The notes beneath the pieces are model-generated. The model searched no databases. It was not told the origin of the DNA and saw nothing but the letters and a program-made list of their open reading frames with translations. From Lepisosteus oculatus (Eukaryota > Chordata > Actinopteri > Semionotiformes > Lepisosteidae), in NCBI RefSeq assembly GCF_040954835.1, contig NC_090709.1, positions 40,342,975 through 40,406,974 on the forward strand: a stretch of DNA of 64,000 bases, in the 5' to 3' direction. Below, in pieces: positions 10,901-22,339 of the stretch; the first letter of the stretch is position 1; each line of letters starts with the position of its first letter. The translations under genes and the position numbers were made by a program.

Positions 10901-13900
10901 TCTACAGTAAAGTCAGGGTTAATGTGTTAATACACAGTCTAGTCTGAAGTCTACAGTAAAGTCAGGGTTAATGATGTTAATATATCAGCCCAGTATGAGG
11001 TCTATAGTAAAGTCAGGGTTAATGTGTTAATACACAGTCTAGTCTGACGTCTACAGTAAAGTCAGGGTTAATGATGTTAATATATCAGCCCAGTATGAGG
11101 TCTACAGTAAAGTCAGGGTTAATGTGTTAATACACAGTCTAGTCTGACGTCTACAGTAAAGTCAGGGTTAATGATGTTAATATATCAGCCCAGTTAGCCG
11201 TCTACAGTAAAGTCAGGGTTAATGTGTTAATACACAGTCTAGTCTGACGTCTACAGTAAAGTCAGGGTTAATAATGTTAATATATCAGCCCAGTTAGCCG
11301 TCTACAGTAAAGTCAGGGTTAATGTGTTAATACACAGTCTAGTCTGACGTCTACAGTAAAGTCAGCGTTAATGATGTTAATATATCAGCCCAGTATGAGG
11401 TCTACAGTAAAGTCAGGGTTAATGTGTTAATACACAGTCTAGTCTGACGTCTACAGTAAAGTCAGCGTTAATGATGTTAATATATCAGCCCAGTATGAGG
11501 TCTACAGTAAAGTCAGGGTTAATGTGTTAATACACAGTCTAGTCTGACGTCTACAGTAAAGTCAGGGTTAATGATATTAATACACTGCCCAGTCTGAGGT
11601 CTACAGTAAAGTCAGGGTTAATGTGTTAATACACAGTCTAGTCTGACGTCTACAGTAAAGTCAGCGTTAATGATGTTAATATATCAGCCCAGTATGAGGT
11701 CTACAGTAAAGTCAGGGTTAATGTGTTAATACACAGTCTAGTCTGACGTCTACAGTAAAGTCAGGGTTAATGATGTTAATATATCAGCCCAGTTAGCAGT
11801 CTACAGTAAAGTCAGGGTTAATGTGTTAATACACAGTCTAGTCTGACATCTACAGTAAAGTCAGGGTTAATGTGTTAATACACAGTCTAGTCTGACGTCT
11901 ACAGTAAAGTCAGGGTTAATGATGTTAATATATCAGCCCAGTATGAGGTCTACAGTAAAGTCAGGGTTAATGTGTTAATACACAGTCTAGTCTGACGTCT
12001 ACAGTAAAGTCAGGGTTAATGATGTTAATATATCAGCCCAGTTAGCCGTCTACAGTAAAGTCAGGGTTAATGTGTTAATACACAGTCTAGTCTGAAGTCT
12101 ACAGTAAAGTCAGGGTTAATGATGTTAATATATCAGCCCAGTATGAGGTCTACAGTAAAGTCAGGGTTAATGTGTTAATACACAGTCTAGTATGAGGTCT
12201 ACAGTAAAGTCAGGGTTAATGATGTTAATATATCAGCCCAGTATGAGGTCTACAGTAAAGTCAGGGTTAATGTGTTAATACACAGTCTAGTATGAGGTCT
12301 ACAGTAAAGTCAGGGTTAATGATGTTAATATATCAGCCCAGTATGAGGTCTACAGTAAAGTCAGGGTTAATGTGTTAATACACAGTCTAGTCTGAAGTCT
12401 ACAGTAAAGTCAGGGTTAATGATGTTAATATATCAGCCCAGTATGAGGTCTACAGTAAAGTCAGGGTTAATGTGTTAATACACAGTCTAGTCTGAAGTCT
12501 ACAGTAAAGTCAGGGTTAATGTGTTAATACACAGTCTAGTCTGAAGTCTACAGTAAAGTCAGGGTTAATGATGTTAATATATCAGCCCAGTCTGAGGTCT
12601 ACAGTAAAGTCAGGGTTAATGTGTTAATACACAGTCTAGTCTGAAGTCTACAGTAAAGTCAGGGTTAATGTGTTAATACACAGTCTAGTCTGAAGTCTAC
12701 AGTAAAGTCAGGGTTAATGATGTTAATATATCAGCCCAGTCTGAGGTCTACAGTAAAGTCAGGGTTAATGTGTTAATACACAGTCTAGTCTGAAGTCTAC
12801 AGTAAAGTCAGGGTTAATGTGTTAATACACAGCCCAGTATGAGGTCTACAGTAAAGTCAGGGTTAATGTGTTAATACACAGTCTAGTCTGGGGCCTACAG
12901 TAAAGTCAGGGTTAATGTGTTAATACACAGTCTAGTCTGACTTCTACAGTAAAGTCAGGGTTAATGATATTAATATATCAGCCCAGTATGAGGTCTACAG
13001 TCAAGTCAGGGTTAATGTGTTAATACACAGTCTAGTCTGACGTCTACAGTAAAGTCAGGGTTAATGATGTTAATACACAGCCCAGTATGAGGTCTACAGT
13101 AAAGTCAGCCCTGAAAAGAGGAAAGCACTGAACCGCAGCCATCGATATGATCAAATACACGTCCCTCAGTTTCTCTGCCATCGAATCTCCATGAGCAACA
13201 GCTAATTGAATTTGCTTCTGCAAAAGTGAGAAAAACAGGAAGAGACTTCGAGTGGCGGAAGAGCGAGTTTGCGAAGAGGAAGTCGGTCCTGTCAGAGCGA
13301 GCAAGAGAGTCGCTTGCCTCCTCTGCTGCTCCTGACACAGCGTCCTGCCCCTGAGTCTGCACAGCCTGCCACCCGCACGCACACGCACACCCACAGAGAC
13401 TCAGACACACACTCACACGCACACGCACAGAGACTCAGACACACACTCACACGCACACTCACAGAGACTCAGACACACACTCACACGCACACGCACAGAG
13501 ACTCAGACACACACTCACACGCACACTCACAGAGACTCAGACACACACTCACACGCACACTCACGGAGACTCAGACACACACTCACACGCACACTCACGG
13601 AGACTCAGACACACACTCACACGCACACTCACGGAGACTCAGACACACACTCACACGCACACTCACAGAGACTCAGACACACACTCACACACACACTCAC
13701 AGAGACTCAGACACACACTCACACGCACACTCACAGAGACTCAGACACACACTCACACGCACACTCACAGAGCCTCAGACACACACTCACACGCACACTC
13801 ACAGAGACTCAGACACACACGCACGCAAACGCACACTCACAGAGACTCAGACACACACTCACATGCACTGTAACTCACACTTACACGCACACTCACACCA

Positions 13901-16900
13901 AGACACACACAGAGATTCAGACACGCACACACACTCACTCAGACACACACAAAGACTCACACTCACATGCACACACACGCACACACTCACACACTCACAT
14001 GCCCGCACACTCACACTCAGACACACTCACACACAGAGACTCCAGGCCTGCGCAGGACTGTGTGGCCTTGATCTGCTCGCTCTGCCTGAGAGACACGGTG
14101 TCTGGGTTTTCTAAAATAAAACCCCAGTCTGACCACAGACGGCGTGATTTGCTCTCCTCACGATGAAGCAGTAAGTAAGCATCTGGGAAAATCACTCTGT
14201 GATCACTCAGGGCCAAGACAAGGGAAAGCATGTGTTTTTACCCTGCTCTCACTGTGTTTTTACCCTGCTCTCACTGTGTTTTTACCCTGATCTCACTGGG
14301 CTTGACTGCACTGGACTGAGTTTTTACCACAGTCTGACTGGTCTGTACTGCACTGTACTGTGTTTTTACCCTGATCCCCCTGGGCTGGACTGCACTGGAC
14401 TGTGTACTTACACAGATACCACTTGTCTTTACTGGGCTGTACTGTGTTTTTACCCTGATCCCCCTGGGCTGGACTGCACTGGACTGTGTACTTACACAGA
14501 TACCACTTGTCTTTACTGGGCTGTACTGTGTTTTTACCCTGATCCCCCTGGGCTGGACTGCACTGGACTGTGCTTTGTCAGACAAGCAGAACAGGAAGCG
14601 CTCCCATGGTTTGGTAAAGCAGTATCTGACCTGCCAGCAGGCCTCCTGAGCTCACTGAGCCTGGCAGCCAGCACTGCTGTCACTCCTCATTAACAGCCCA
14701 GCCAGAGGCCTGTGATCACAGTCCGGGTTAATCCCATTAGACCACCTGTCCACACGCACTGACCGGGTGGTCACTGACAGGCTGGATTAAGAGACAGCAG
14801 CCTGAGCTCCAGGAGAGAGTCACTCTAACTGCCTGGACACTCCAGTACATGAACACTGCACTGAGAGAGAGGGGTTCATACACACACACTGACTGGACAC
14901 TCCAGTACATGAACACTGCACTGAGAGAGAGAGGGGTTCATACACACACACTGACTGGACACTCCAGTACATGAACACTGCACTGAGAGAGAGGGGTTCA
15001 TACACACACACTGACTGGACACTCCAGTACATGAACACTGCACTGAGAGAGAGAGGGGTTCATACAGACACACTGACTGGACACTCCAGTACATGAACAC
15101 TGCACTGAGAGAGAGAGGGGTTCACACAGACACACTGACTGGACACTCCAGTACATGAACACTGCACTGAGAGAGAGAGAGGGGTTCATACACACACACT
15201 GACTGGACACTCCAGTACATGAACACTGCACTGAGAGAGAGAGGGGTTCACACAGACACACTGACTGGACACTCCAGTACATGAACACTGCACTGAGAGA
15301 GAGAGGGGTTCATACACACACACTGACTGGACACTCCAGTACATGAACACTGCACTGAGAGAGAGAGGGGTTCATACACACACACTGACTGGACACTCCA
15401 GTACATGGAAACACTGCACTGAGAGAGAGAGGGGTTCATACAGACACCCTGACTGGACACTCCAGTACATGAACACTGCACTGAGAGAGAGAGGGGTTCA
15501 TACAGACACACTGACTGGACACTCCAGTACATGAACACTGCACTGAGAGAGAGGGGGGTTCATACAGACACACTGACTGGACACTATAGTACATGAACAC
15601 TGCACTGAGAGAGAGAGGGGTTCATACACACACACACTGACTGGACACTCCAGTACATGAACACTGCACTGAGAGAGAGAGGGGCTCACACACAAACACT
15701 GACTGGACACTCCAGTACATGAACACTGCACTGAGAGAGAGAGGGGTTCACACACAGACACTGACTGGACACTCCAGACACCGAGCTCGTCTCAGGCGAT
15801 CTCAGCACCACGGCGCCCGGCACGGACGGGACTCACCTTCCTGTCTCCGGTCTTCGGCTTCCCCAGGCAGGACCTGGGCAGCGACACGTACCCCCCGATC
15901 ACCGTGATCTCCTCCGCCGTGGGGTACCTCTTCTTCGCCTGGGTGCCCTCCGGGAGCAGACCGTTGGGGACCCCCGCGGGGGGCGCCGGGTCCTGGACAG
16001 GGGTCGTCGGAGGGGTCACGGCCTTCCTGGGGTTGATGGTGATGGTGTTGCCCCTGCGGGACTGGGTCGCCCCCAGACTGCGGAGAGCCACCAGGGCGGG
16101 GGGGGCCGATGAGGAAGAGGAGGAGGCCGGCGCTGGTGTGAGACGGGGCCAGGCCTGGTTTTTCGGGGTGCAGTCCTCAGTGAGCGGGGTGCCCGGTTTC
16201 CAGGAGGAAGAGGAGGAGGAGGAAGAGGCCGGCGCTGGTGTGAGACGTGGCCAGGCCTGGTTTTTCGGGGTGCAGTCCTCAGTGAGCGGGGTGCCCGGTT
16301 TCCAGGAGGAAGAGGAGGAAGAGGAGGCCAGCGCTGGTGTGAGACGGGGCCAGGCTGGGTTTTTCGGGGTGCAGTCCTCAGTGAGCTGGGTGCCCGGTTT
16401 CCAGGAGGAAGAGGAGGAAGAGGAGGCCGGCGCTGGTGTGAGACGGGGCCAGGCTGGGTTTTTCGGGGTGCAGTCCTCAGTGAGCGGGGTCCCCGGTTTC
16501 CAGGAGCAGGTGGAGGAGGAGGAGGAGGAAGAAGGGGGCTCGGCGGGGGCCGTCGCCCGGGGCGCCAGGCCGGACGGCGGCTTCTCGGGGCCCGGGGTCC
16601 CCTCTCGGGGCCGGGGCCCCGCCGGCTGGAGGCTGTAGAGGCGGCTCATGGCCGCGGGGGGGCCGGGGGGGGGGGAGGTCGGAGGCGAGTAGGGAGCGTC
16701 GAGCCCCGCTGCCCCTTCGCCTTCGTCTTCTTCCTCGTCGTCTGGACCCCCGCGGAGGAGGGCGGCGGCGGAGCAGGAGCAGGAGGAGGAGCAGGAGGAG
16801 GAGGAGGAGGGCGCCGGTCCGCTGCCCCGGCGATCCTCGGCGACAGAGGCAGGACCCGCCGGTGCCGCTGGTGCCGCTGGTGCCGCTGGTGCTGCTGGTG

Positions 16901-19052
16901 CTGCTGCTGCGCTGGAGACGGTTTGACAGGAAGCGGGCGGCCGGCCGGGGCAGGAAGGCCCGCCCGCCCCTCCCCCCGGCTCTGCGCTGACGCGGGCGGC
17001 AGGCCGCGGAGGCGCCGCCCCCTCTTCCTCTTCCTCTTCCTCTCCCTCTCCCTCTCCCTCTCCCTCGCCCGCCGGCTTCCTCTCTCGGGCTTCTCCTCCA
17101 GCGTGGCCAGACGCAGGCCCCCTCCTCCCTCCGGCAGGGGGGGGGCCCCGCTCGCTCCCCGTACCCCCGTCCTGAGGCACCGGGGGGGCACAGGAGGGCC
17201 CCCTTCCTCCCCCGCCCTCGCGGGGCTCCCCGTCTCCCCCGGGGCCCGGGCACAGACCGGCGCGTGTGGGCAGGGGTCCCCCCCTCGGCCCCAGCTCCCT
17301 CTGTCCGGAGTGGGGCGTCCCCCCGAGGGGTGGCCCCCCGCTGGGATCCCCCCCGGGCCCGCTCCGGGCCGGGCCCCCGCCCTCCACGTTTCGGGGAGCC
17401 CCGCCGGCGCCCCCCCCGTGCCCCCCCGCCCCCTGCCGCTGCCGGCTCCGCGAGGCTATCCCAGCATCCCCGTCCTGCTCCCCTCCGCCCCCCTCCCCCT
17501 GGGCGCCGGCAGCGGGGGTCCCCGCGTCCCCGAGGGGAGCCCCCAAAACCCCGCCCTCGCCCTCGGCGCCGCTGGGGAAGCTGAGCGACCGTTTCGGGAC
17601 GCCCCGGGACGGGGGCCCGGTGTCGCCCCCCTCGCGCCCCTCCCTCCAGCGCCCAGGCCGGGGCGCCCCCTGGGGGTCGGCCATGTCGTCCCTGCTCCGG
17701 GAGCGCGGCGCCGGCGGCGTCCTCGAGCACTGGGGGGCACGAGGGGGAGCCCCAAATTTGCTGAGCATCTGGCTCACCTTCCCTCCTCCCCCTTCACTAC
17801 CCCCCTCTGCCCCTGGGTCCTGACCTCTCCCTGTCTCCCTCTCTCTCCCTGTCTCCCTCTCCCTGACTGTCTCCCTCTCTCTCCCCATCTCCCTGCCTGT
17901 CTCCCTCTCTCCCCCTGTCTCCCTCTCTCTCCCTGTCTCCCTCTCCCTGCCTGTCTCCCTCTCTCTCTCCCTGCCTGTCTCCCTCCCAATCTCTCTCTCC
18001 CTGCCCGTCTCCCTCTCTCTCCCTGTCTCTCTGCCTGTCTCCCTCTCCCTCTCCCTGCCTGTCTCCCTCCCAATCTCTCTCTCCCTCCCGACCTCTCTCT
18101 CCCTGCCCGTCTCCCTCTCCCAGCCTGTCTCCCTGCCTGTCTCCCTCTCCCAGCCTGTCTCCCTGCCTGTCTCCCTCTCTCTGCCTGTCCCTCTCTCCCT
18201 CTCCCAGCCTGTCCCTCTCCCTGTCCCTCTCTCCCTCTCCCAGCCTGTCTCTCTCCCTGTCCCTCTCCCTGTCTCTCTCTCCCTCTCTCTCCCTGTCTCT
18301 CTCCCTGTCTCTCTCTCCCTCTCCCAGCCTGTCCCTCTCCCTGTCCCTCTCCCTGTCTCTCTCTCCCTCTCCCAGCCTGTCCCTCTCCCTGTCCCTCTCC
18401 CTGTCTCTCTCTCCCTCTCCCAGCCTGTCTCTCTCCCTGTCCCTCTCCCTGTCTCTCTCTCCCTCTCTCTCCCTGTCTCTCTCCCTGTCTCTCTCTCCCT
18501 CTCCCAGCCTGTCCCTCTCCCTGTCTCTCTCCCTGTCCCTCTCTCCCTCTCCCAGCCTGTCCCTCTCCCTGTCTCCCTGCCTGTCTCCCTCTCCCTGCCT
18601 GTCTCCCTCTCTCTCCCTGTCTCCCAGCCTGTCTCTCTGCCTGTCCCTCTCCCTGTCTCTCTCTCCCTCTCCCCCCCAGGCCTGCAGGGTGTCTGTTGGC
18701 CAGGGGGGGCGCTGGTGGGCCGGGGGGGGCCCCGCTGGATGATCAGCACCTCGGAGGCGCGGATCTCCGCCACGACCCGGCCCAGACGCAGCAGACCCCA
18801 CCCCCCCCCCGGCCCCCCGCGCTCCGCCTGCCCCGCGTCTCCCCTCCTCTCCGGGCGCGGGGAGGGGTTCTGCTCGGGTCCGGGGTCCGGCTCGGCCCGC
18901 CGGGCCCGCCGGCGCTCCAGCAGGCCCAGCTTCCAGGCCGGCATGCTGGCCAGGCGCTGGCCTTCCTCCCGCTGACGCCGCGCGCGCTCCTCCTCCTCCC
19001 TGCGGCGCCTCTCCAGCAGCTGCAGCTTCCACTCCGGGACAGGAGCCGACAT
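7901..19052 (-). CDS. ppp1r18: Phostensin (protein phosphatase 1 regulatory subunit 18)
   Basis: Coding exons are 19052-15837 (1072 codons), 8542-8341 and 7920-7901, about 1146 aa against roughly 613 in human. Phostensin targets PP1 to F-actin. The N-terminus MSAPVPEWKLQLLERRRREE and MPAWKLGLLERRRAR matches the human start. Near the exon 1 end are MSRLYSL, TITINPRKAV, KKRYPTAEEITVIGGY and LPRSCLGK, all conserved. Exon 2 gives AAVCFDEARLETTFEYPPESS (human KISFSETALETTYQYPSESS, the PP1-docking area). Exon 3 supplies VDESCRR and the stop, identical to the human tail. Codon phases join exactly (0 then 1). The extra length comes from an Arg/Glu/Thr/Gly tract (about residues 124-412) and a tandem Ser-rich repeat. 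The tract is stop-free in several frames, so an unrecognised intron there cannot be excluded. An acceptor just before the ATG (about 19073) implies a non-coding upstream exon. Confidence 0.92.
7972..8330 (-). repeat. CA tract with ctggacaggacaccagtcc units and a fish-repeat tail, PPP1R18 intron 2
   Basis: Four copies of CTGGACAGGACACCAGTCC separated by (CA)n, then a segment GGGGAGAACACGCAGACTCC typical of a widespread fish interspersed repeat tail. In gene sense the unit reads GGACTGGTGTCCTGTCCAGG, which recurs in DHX16 intron 17 (60830-61080), also in gene sense. Confidence 0.75.
8585..9190. repeat. Pyrimidine-rich minisatellite, PPP1R18 intron 1
   Basis: Composite units of TTTAACCTGTCTCACTCTCT, AACCATTTAACCTTTATCC and TGTCTCTCTTTTCCTCTGAC repeat about eight times. 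It begins about 20 bp from the 5' end of PPP1R18 exon 2. Confidence 0.85.
9412..9968 (+). repeat. 61-bp splice-like minisatellite, antisense to PPP1R18 (about 9 units)
   Basis: About nine units in plus orientation with GAACCCCTCTCTCTCTCAG cores and CATGTACTGGAGTGTCCAG spacers. This is the only array of the family that is antisense to its host gene and does not abut a recognised exon. Confidence 0.9.
9969..10310. other. Spacer inside PPP1R18 intron 1
   Basis: Apparently unique sequence with no convincing coding frame, RNA gene or transposon end that I can recognise. Confidence 0.4.
10310..13110. repeat. 2.8-kb dimeric minisatellite, PPP1R18 intron 1
   Basis: Two related monomers alternate. 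One of about 51 bp contains GTTAATATATCAGCCCAGT and one of about 49 bp contains GTTAATACACAGTCTAGTCT. Both begin TCTACAGTAAAGTCAGGGTT. They form a higher-order repeat of about 100 bp, with occasional runs of a single type. Left-end units are the most diverged and the centre is nearly uniform. It is AT-rich compared with neighbours. Confidence 0.92.
13111..13370. other. Spacer inside PPP1R18 intron 1
   Basis: Non-repetitive sequence between two arrays. No gene, RNA or transposon end is recognised. Confidence 0.35.
13375..14040. repeat. 34-bp CA-rich minisatellite
   Basis: Units combine AGAGACTCAGACACACACTC with ACACGCACACTC, about 14 regular copies decaying into simple (CA)n. The His/Thr-rich open frames read through it are artefacts. 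Confidence 0.88.
14230..14580. repeat. Short tandem repeat of ctgggctggactgcactgg type
   Basis: About six related units carry TGTGTTTTTACCCTGATC and TGGGCTGGACTGCACTGG. A higher-order 76-bp period is visible at 14360-14560. Confidence 0.75.
14833..15780 (-). repeat. 61-bp splice-like minisatellite, PPP1R18 intron 1 near the donor
   Basis: About 15 units, minus orientation (sense to PPP1R18), ending about 55 bp from the donor of the main PPP1R18 exon at 15836. The last unit before the donor ends in GGAGTGTCCAGTCAGTG. Confidence 0.9.
16100..16510 (-). repeat. Four tandem coding repeats in PPP1R18
   Basis: Four near-identical copies of a 35-39-aa unit lie in frame at about residues 847-984: a poly-Ser run, then WKPGTPLTEDCTPKN, then WPRLTPAPA. 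Differences are mostly Ser-tract length and single substitutions (Gln for Pro, Leu for Pro), so duplication was recent. Human phostensin has repeats in its central region but, as I remember them, not this motif. Confidence 0.88.
17817..18680 (-). repeat. Arg/Glu/Thr/Gly low-complexity region encoded by a purine minisatellite
   Basis: On the minus strand GAGAGGGAGAGAGAGACAGG-type units encode (R-E-R-E-T-G-R-G/E-T-G) repeats for about 290 residues in the PPP1R18 reading frame. Both flanks are in the same frame, and no convincing GT donor is visible at the 5' side, favouring coding. All frames are open here, so this is not proof of translation. Confidence 0.7.
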
Positions 19053-19072
19053 GACCCCCCAAAACACTGCCC

Positions 19073-20035
19073 TGAGAGAGAGAGAGAGAGAGGGGTTCAC
19101 ACTGACTGACCCCCGAGATCACTGCCCTGAGAGAGAGAGAGAGAGAGAGGGGTTCACACTGACTGACCCCCGAGATCACTGCCCTGAGAGAGAGAGAGAG
19201 AGAGGGGTTCACACTGACTGACCCCCCAAAACACTGCCCTGAGAGAGAGAGAGGGGTTCACACTGACTGGACACCCCAGTACACTAACACTGCCCTGAGA
19301 GAGAGAGAGAGGGGTTCACACTGACTGACCCCCGAGAACACTGCCCTGAGAGAGAGAGGGGTTCATACAGACACACTGACTGGACACTCCAGTACATGAA
19401 CACTGCACTGAGAGAGAGAGGGGTTCACACACACACACTGACTGGACACTCCAGTACATGAACACTGCACTGAGAGAGAGAGGGGTTCACACACACACAC
19501 TGACTGGACACTCCAGTACATGAACACTGCACTGAGAGAGAGAGAGGGGTTCATACAGACACCCTGACTGGACACTCCAGTACATGAACACTGCACTGAG
19601 AGAGAGAGGGGTTCATACAGACACACTGACTGGACACTCCAGTACATGAACACTGCACTGAGAGAGAGGGGGGTTCATACACACACACTGACTGGACACT
19701 CCAGTACATGAACACTGCACTGAGAGAGAGAGGGGCTCATACACACACACTGACTGGACACTCCAGTACATGAACACTGCACTGAGAGAGAGAGGGGTTC
19801 ACACAGACACACTGACTGGACACTCCAGTACATGAACACTGCACTGAGAGAGAGAGGGGTTCATACAGACACACTGACTGGACACTCCAGTACATGAACA
19901 CTGCACTGAGAGAGAGAGGGGTTCACACAGACACACTGACTGGACACTCCAGTACATGAACACTGCACTGAGAGAGAGAGGGGTTCATACACACACACTG
20001 ACTGGACACTCCAGTACATGAACACTGCACTGAGA
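19073..20035 (-). repeat. Splice-like minisatellite upstream of the PPP1R18 start exon
   Basis: The first five units (19080-19360) are about 60-bp copies carrying the acceptor and first bases of the PPP1R18 coding exon (CTCTCTCAGGGCAGTG...GGGGTC). From about 19360 they change into the ordinary 61-bp family, about 11 units. Orientation is sense to PPP1R18. Confidence 0.88.
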
Positions 20036-20039
20036 GACA

Positions 20040-21425
20040 CAATTCCTCTGGACAGACAATAACATCCTTCATTACGCTGGTTTCTGGTATGAGACCCTGC
20101 GCTTTATTATAAACTCTGTCTCTTCTGAACGCCCCGCTGAGGACAGCGACAGGACTCGCCGGTGAGCTGTACCGCGAAGGACAGGCGGTCCCGTCGAGCT
20201 GATGCCCTCCCAGCGTGAGCGGATGATACGGGCGGGTGGCCGCCCTGTCCCGGACCGGACCGGACCGGGCCAGTCCCCGGTCTGTCCCGGGTCTGTGCCG
20301 GTCACTCTCCTGACAGGTCACCCGCGAGCACCACCACCAGCGGCGGAGACCCCGCTCTCGTGGGGGGGTGGGATCAATTAATTAATCAATTAACTAACCG
20401 AGGGGCTCATTTTACCCCCCGGAGTTTCGTCAGCGGAGACGGTGGGGGTTGATACCCCCTGAAAACCTTGTATTGGGGGGGCTCCCCTCCCCAAGGAGGC
20501 CAGAACAGCACCCCCCGCCCCCCGGCGGGTCCGTCATAACGTCACGGAGACGAATAGAAACGGCACACACACACAAAAAAAACAAAACAACCAACAACTG
20601 GATTTTTCCCACCCACTTCCTGTTAGCGGCACCAGGAATGTGGGTGAAAAATAAACCCGAACTAGAACTAAAAACCCCAAACTAAAAACTACAACACGGG
20701 CCCCCGTCCCTCCCTCACCCCCTCACCCCGTCCGGACGGTCCCAGCTGAGGGCGCTCACCTCACGTCTCAGAGCGGCTGTCCGGTCCGGGAAGTCCCGAC
20801 CCGGCGGCGTCTCATCCGAACCAGCTGAAGCACTGCCCCCAAACCAGTGCCGCCGCCGAGTCTCCGGCTGCCTGCCTGCCCGCCTGCCCGCCTGCTCGCT
20901 CAGATCTTCTCCAGCTCGTTTCTCCTCTTTTTAGATCTATCGATCCAGAGGGGAGACTGGGCTGGGGGTCGTGAGAGAGAAGGAGACGTCCAGCGGGGTC
21001 GGTTCCGAAGCGGTCCGGCTGGGCTCGCTGGAGCAGGCGAGGCGAGGCGGGCGGTCACTCCACCCCAAACACACACACACACACTCTCACTCTCTCTCTC
21101 CCTTCCTCCCTCTCTCTCTCTCTCCTTTCCATCCCTGCCGGTCCCGCTGATCCCGCCCGGACGGGCTGCCTTCCCGGGACGCCGCGACCCGCTGTCGTCT
21201 GCAGGCGGCGCGTTTCCCTCCCACGAAGCGCCGTCTTTTTTTTTAAGAATGGAAACGAGACGCGCGGGTCCACGATTCGTGGCGTTTCTGAAACCGCTCT
21301 CAGGGTCGAACTGTATTGCCCTTATATGTACAAAAATATACAGGAGCTTCTTTTACATTCGTATAAATATACAGGAGCTTCATCTCTAGAGTATAGGAGC
21401 TTTATAACTATATACATATATAGGA
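20040..21425 (-). promoter_or_regulatory. GC-rich region upstream of PPP1R18, possible promoter and non-coding exon
   Basis: CpG-containing, mostly non-repetitive sequence with a (CT)n/(CA)n stretch at 21065-21125. An acceptor just before the PPP1R18 ATG requires an upstream exon, and this is the nearest CpG-rich sequence. No exact start site is called. Confidence 0.35.
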
Positions 21426-21429
21426 GCTG

Positions 21430-21975
21430 TAACACTATCACGCACACTAACACACACAGACACTGACACACACAGTCACTGGCACACAGACACAGACACA
21501 CACCAAAGACACACACAGAGATTCACAGTCACTGTCACAGAGATTCACACATACTGACACACACAGTCGCTGGCACACAGACACACAGACACACATACTG
21601 ACACACACAGTCACTGGCACACAGACACACACAGTCACTGGCACACAGACACAGACACACACCAAAGACACACACAGAGATGCACACATACTGACACACA
21701 CAGTCACTGGCACAAAGACACACAGACACACACATACTGACGCACACAGTCACTGGCACACAGACACACACAGTCACAGGCACAAAGACACAGACACACA
21801 CCAAAGACACACACAGAGATTTACACAGTCACTGTCACAGAGATACACACATACTGACACACACAGTCACTGGCACAAAGACACACAGACACACAGATAC
21901 TGACGCACAGTCGCTGGCACACAGACACACACACACAGTCACTGGCACACAGCCACTAACACGCACACACTAACA
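21430..21975. repeat. CA-rich minisatellite with cagtcactggcacacagac units
   Basis: Variable units of CACAGTCACTGGCACACAGAC mixed with ACACACCAAAGACACACACAG. Confidence 0.85.
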
Positions 21976-22335
21976 CACAGCCAAAACCAGACTGACAAAC
22001 ACTGTCGCCAACAAAAACGTCCTTGTCAGACTCTTTTTTAAAAACCAGTTTATTACACACGATGCAAGGCAAGTGTGACCCCTCTCACAGCACCCCTAGT
22101 ATAAAAATAGACCCTACATAGCTTACATTAAAAAATTATTGCTTTGTTATTTTTCAAAAATAACACTTTGCAGGCGGTTACTCTGAATGAAATGATGCTC
22201 CAGCGGTTATCGAGTGCATTAGACATTTTTTGCTTTAAATACAGAACGCAGTGCAAACTCAAAGAGAATTAAAATATAAAAACGCAGCATTCATCCATTA
22301 AACACTGAAGGTTCTCCTATCACTTTCTACCTGAA
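21976..22335 (-). other. AT-rich spacer, possible NRM 3' end
   Basis: Downstream of NRM on the minus strand. AATAAA (plus-strand TTTATT near 22049) could terminate NRM transcripts. No gene is seen. Confidence 0.25.
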
Positions 22336-22339
22336 CTCT

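Noticed and set aside
13269-14114. 281-codon His/Thr-rich frame
   Set aside because: CA-rich minisatellite translation.
16923-19109. 728-codon plus-strand frame rich in Pro/Leu/Cys/Ser
   Set aside because: Antisense shadow of the PPP1R18 coding exon and its purine-rich tract.
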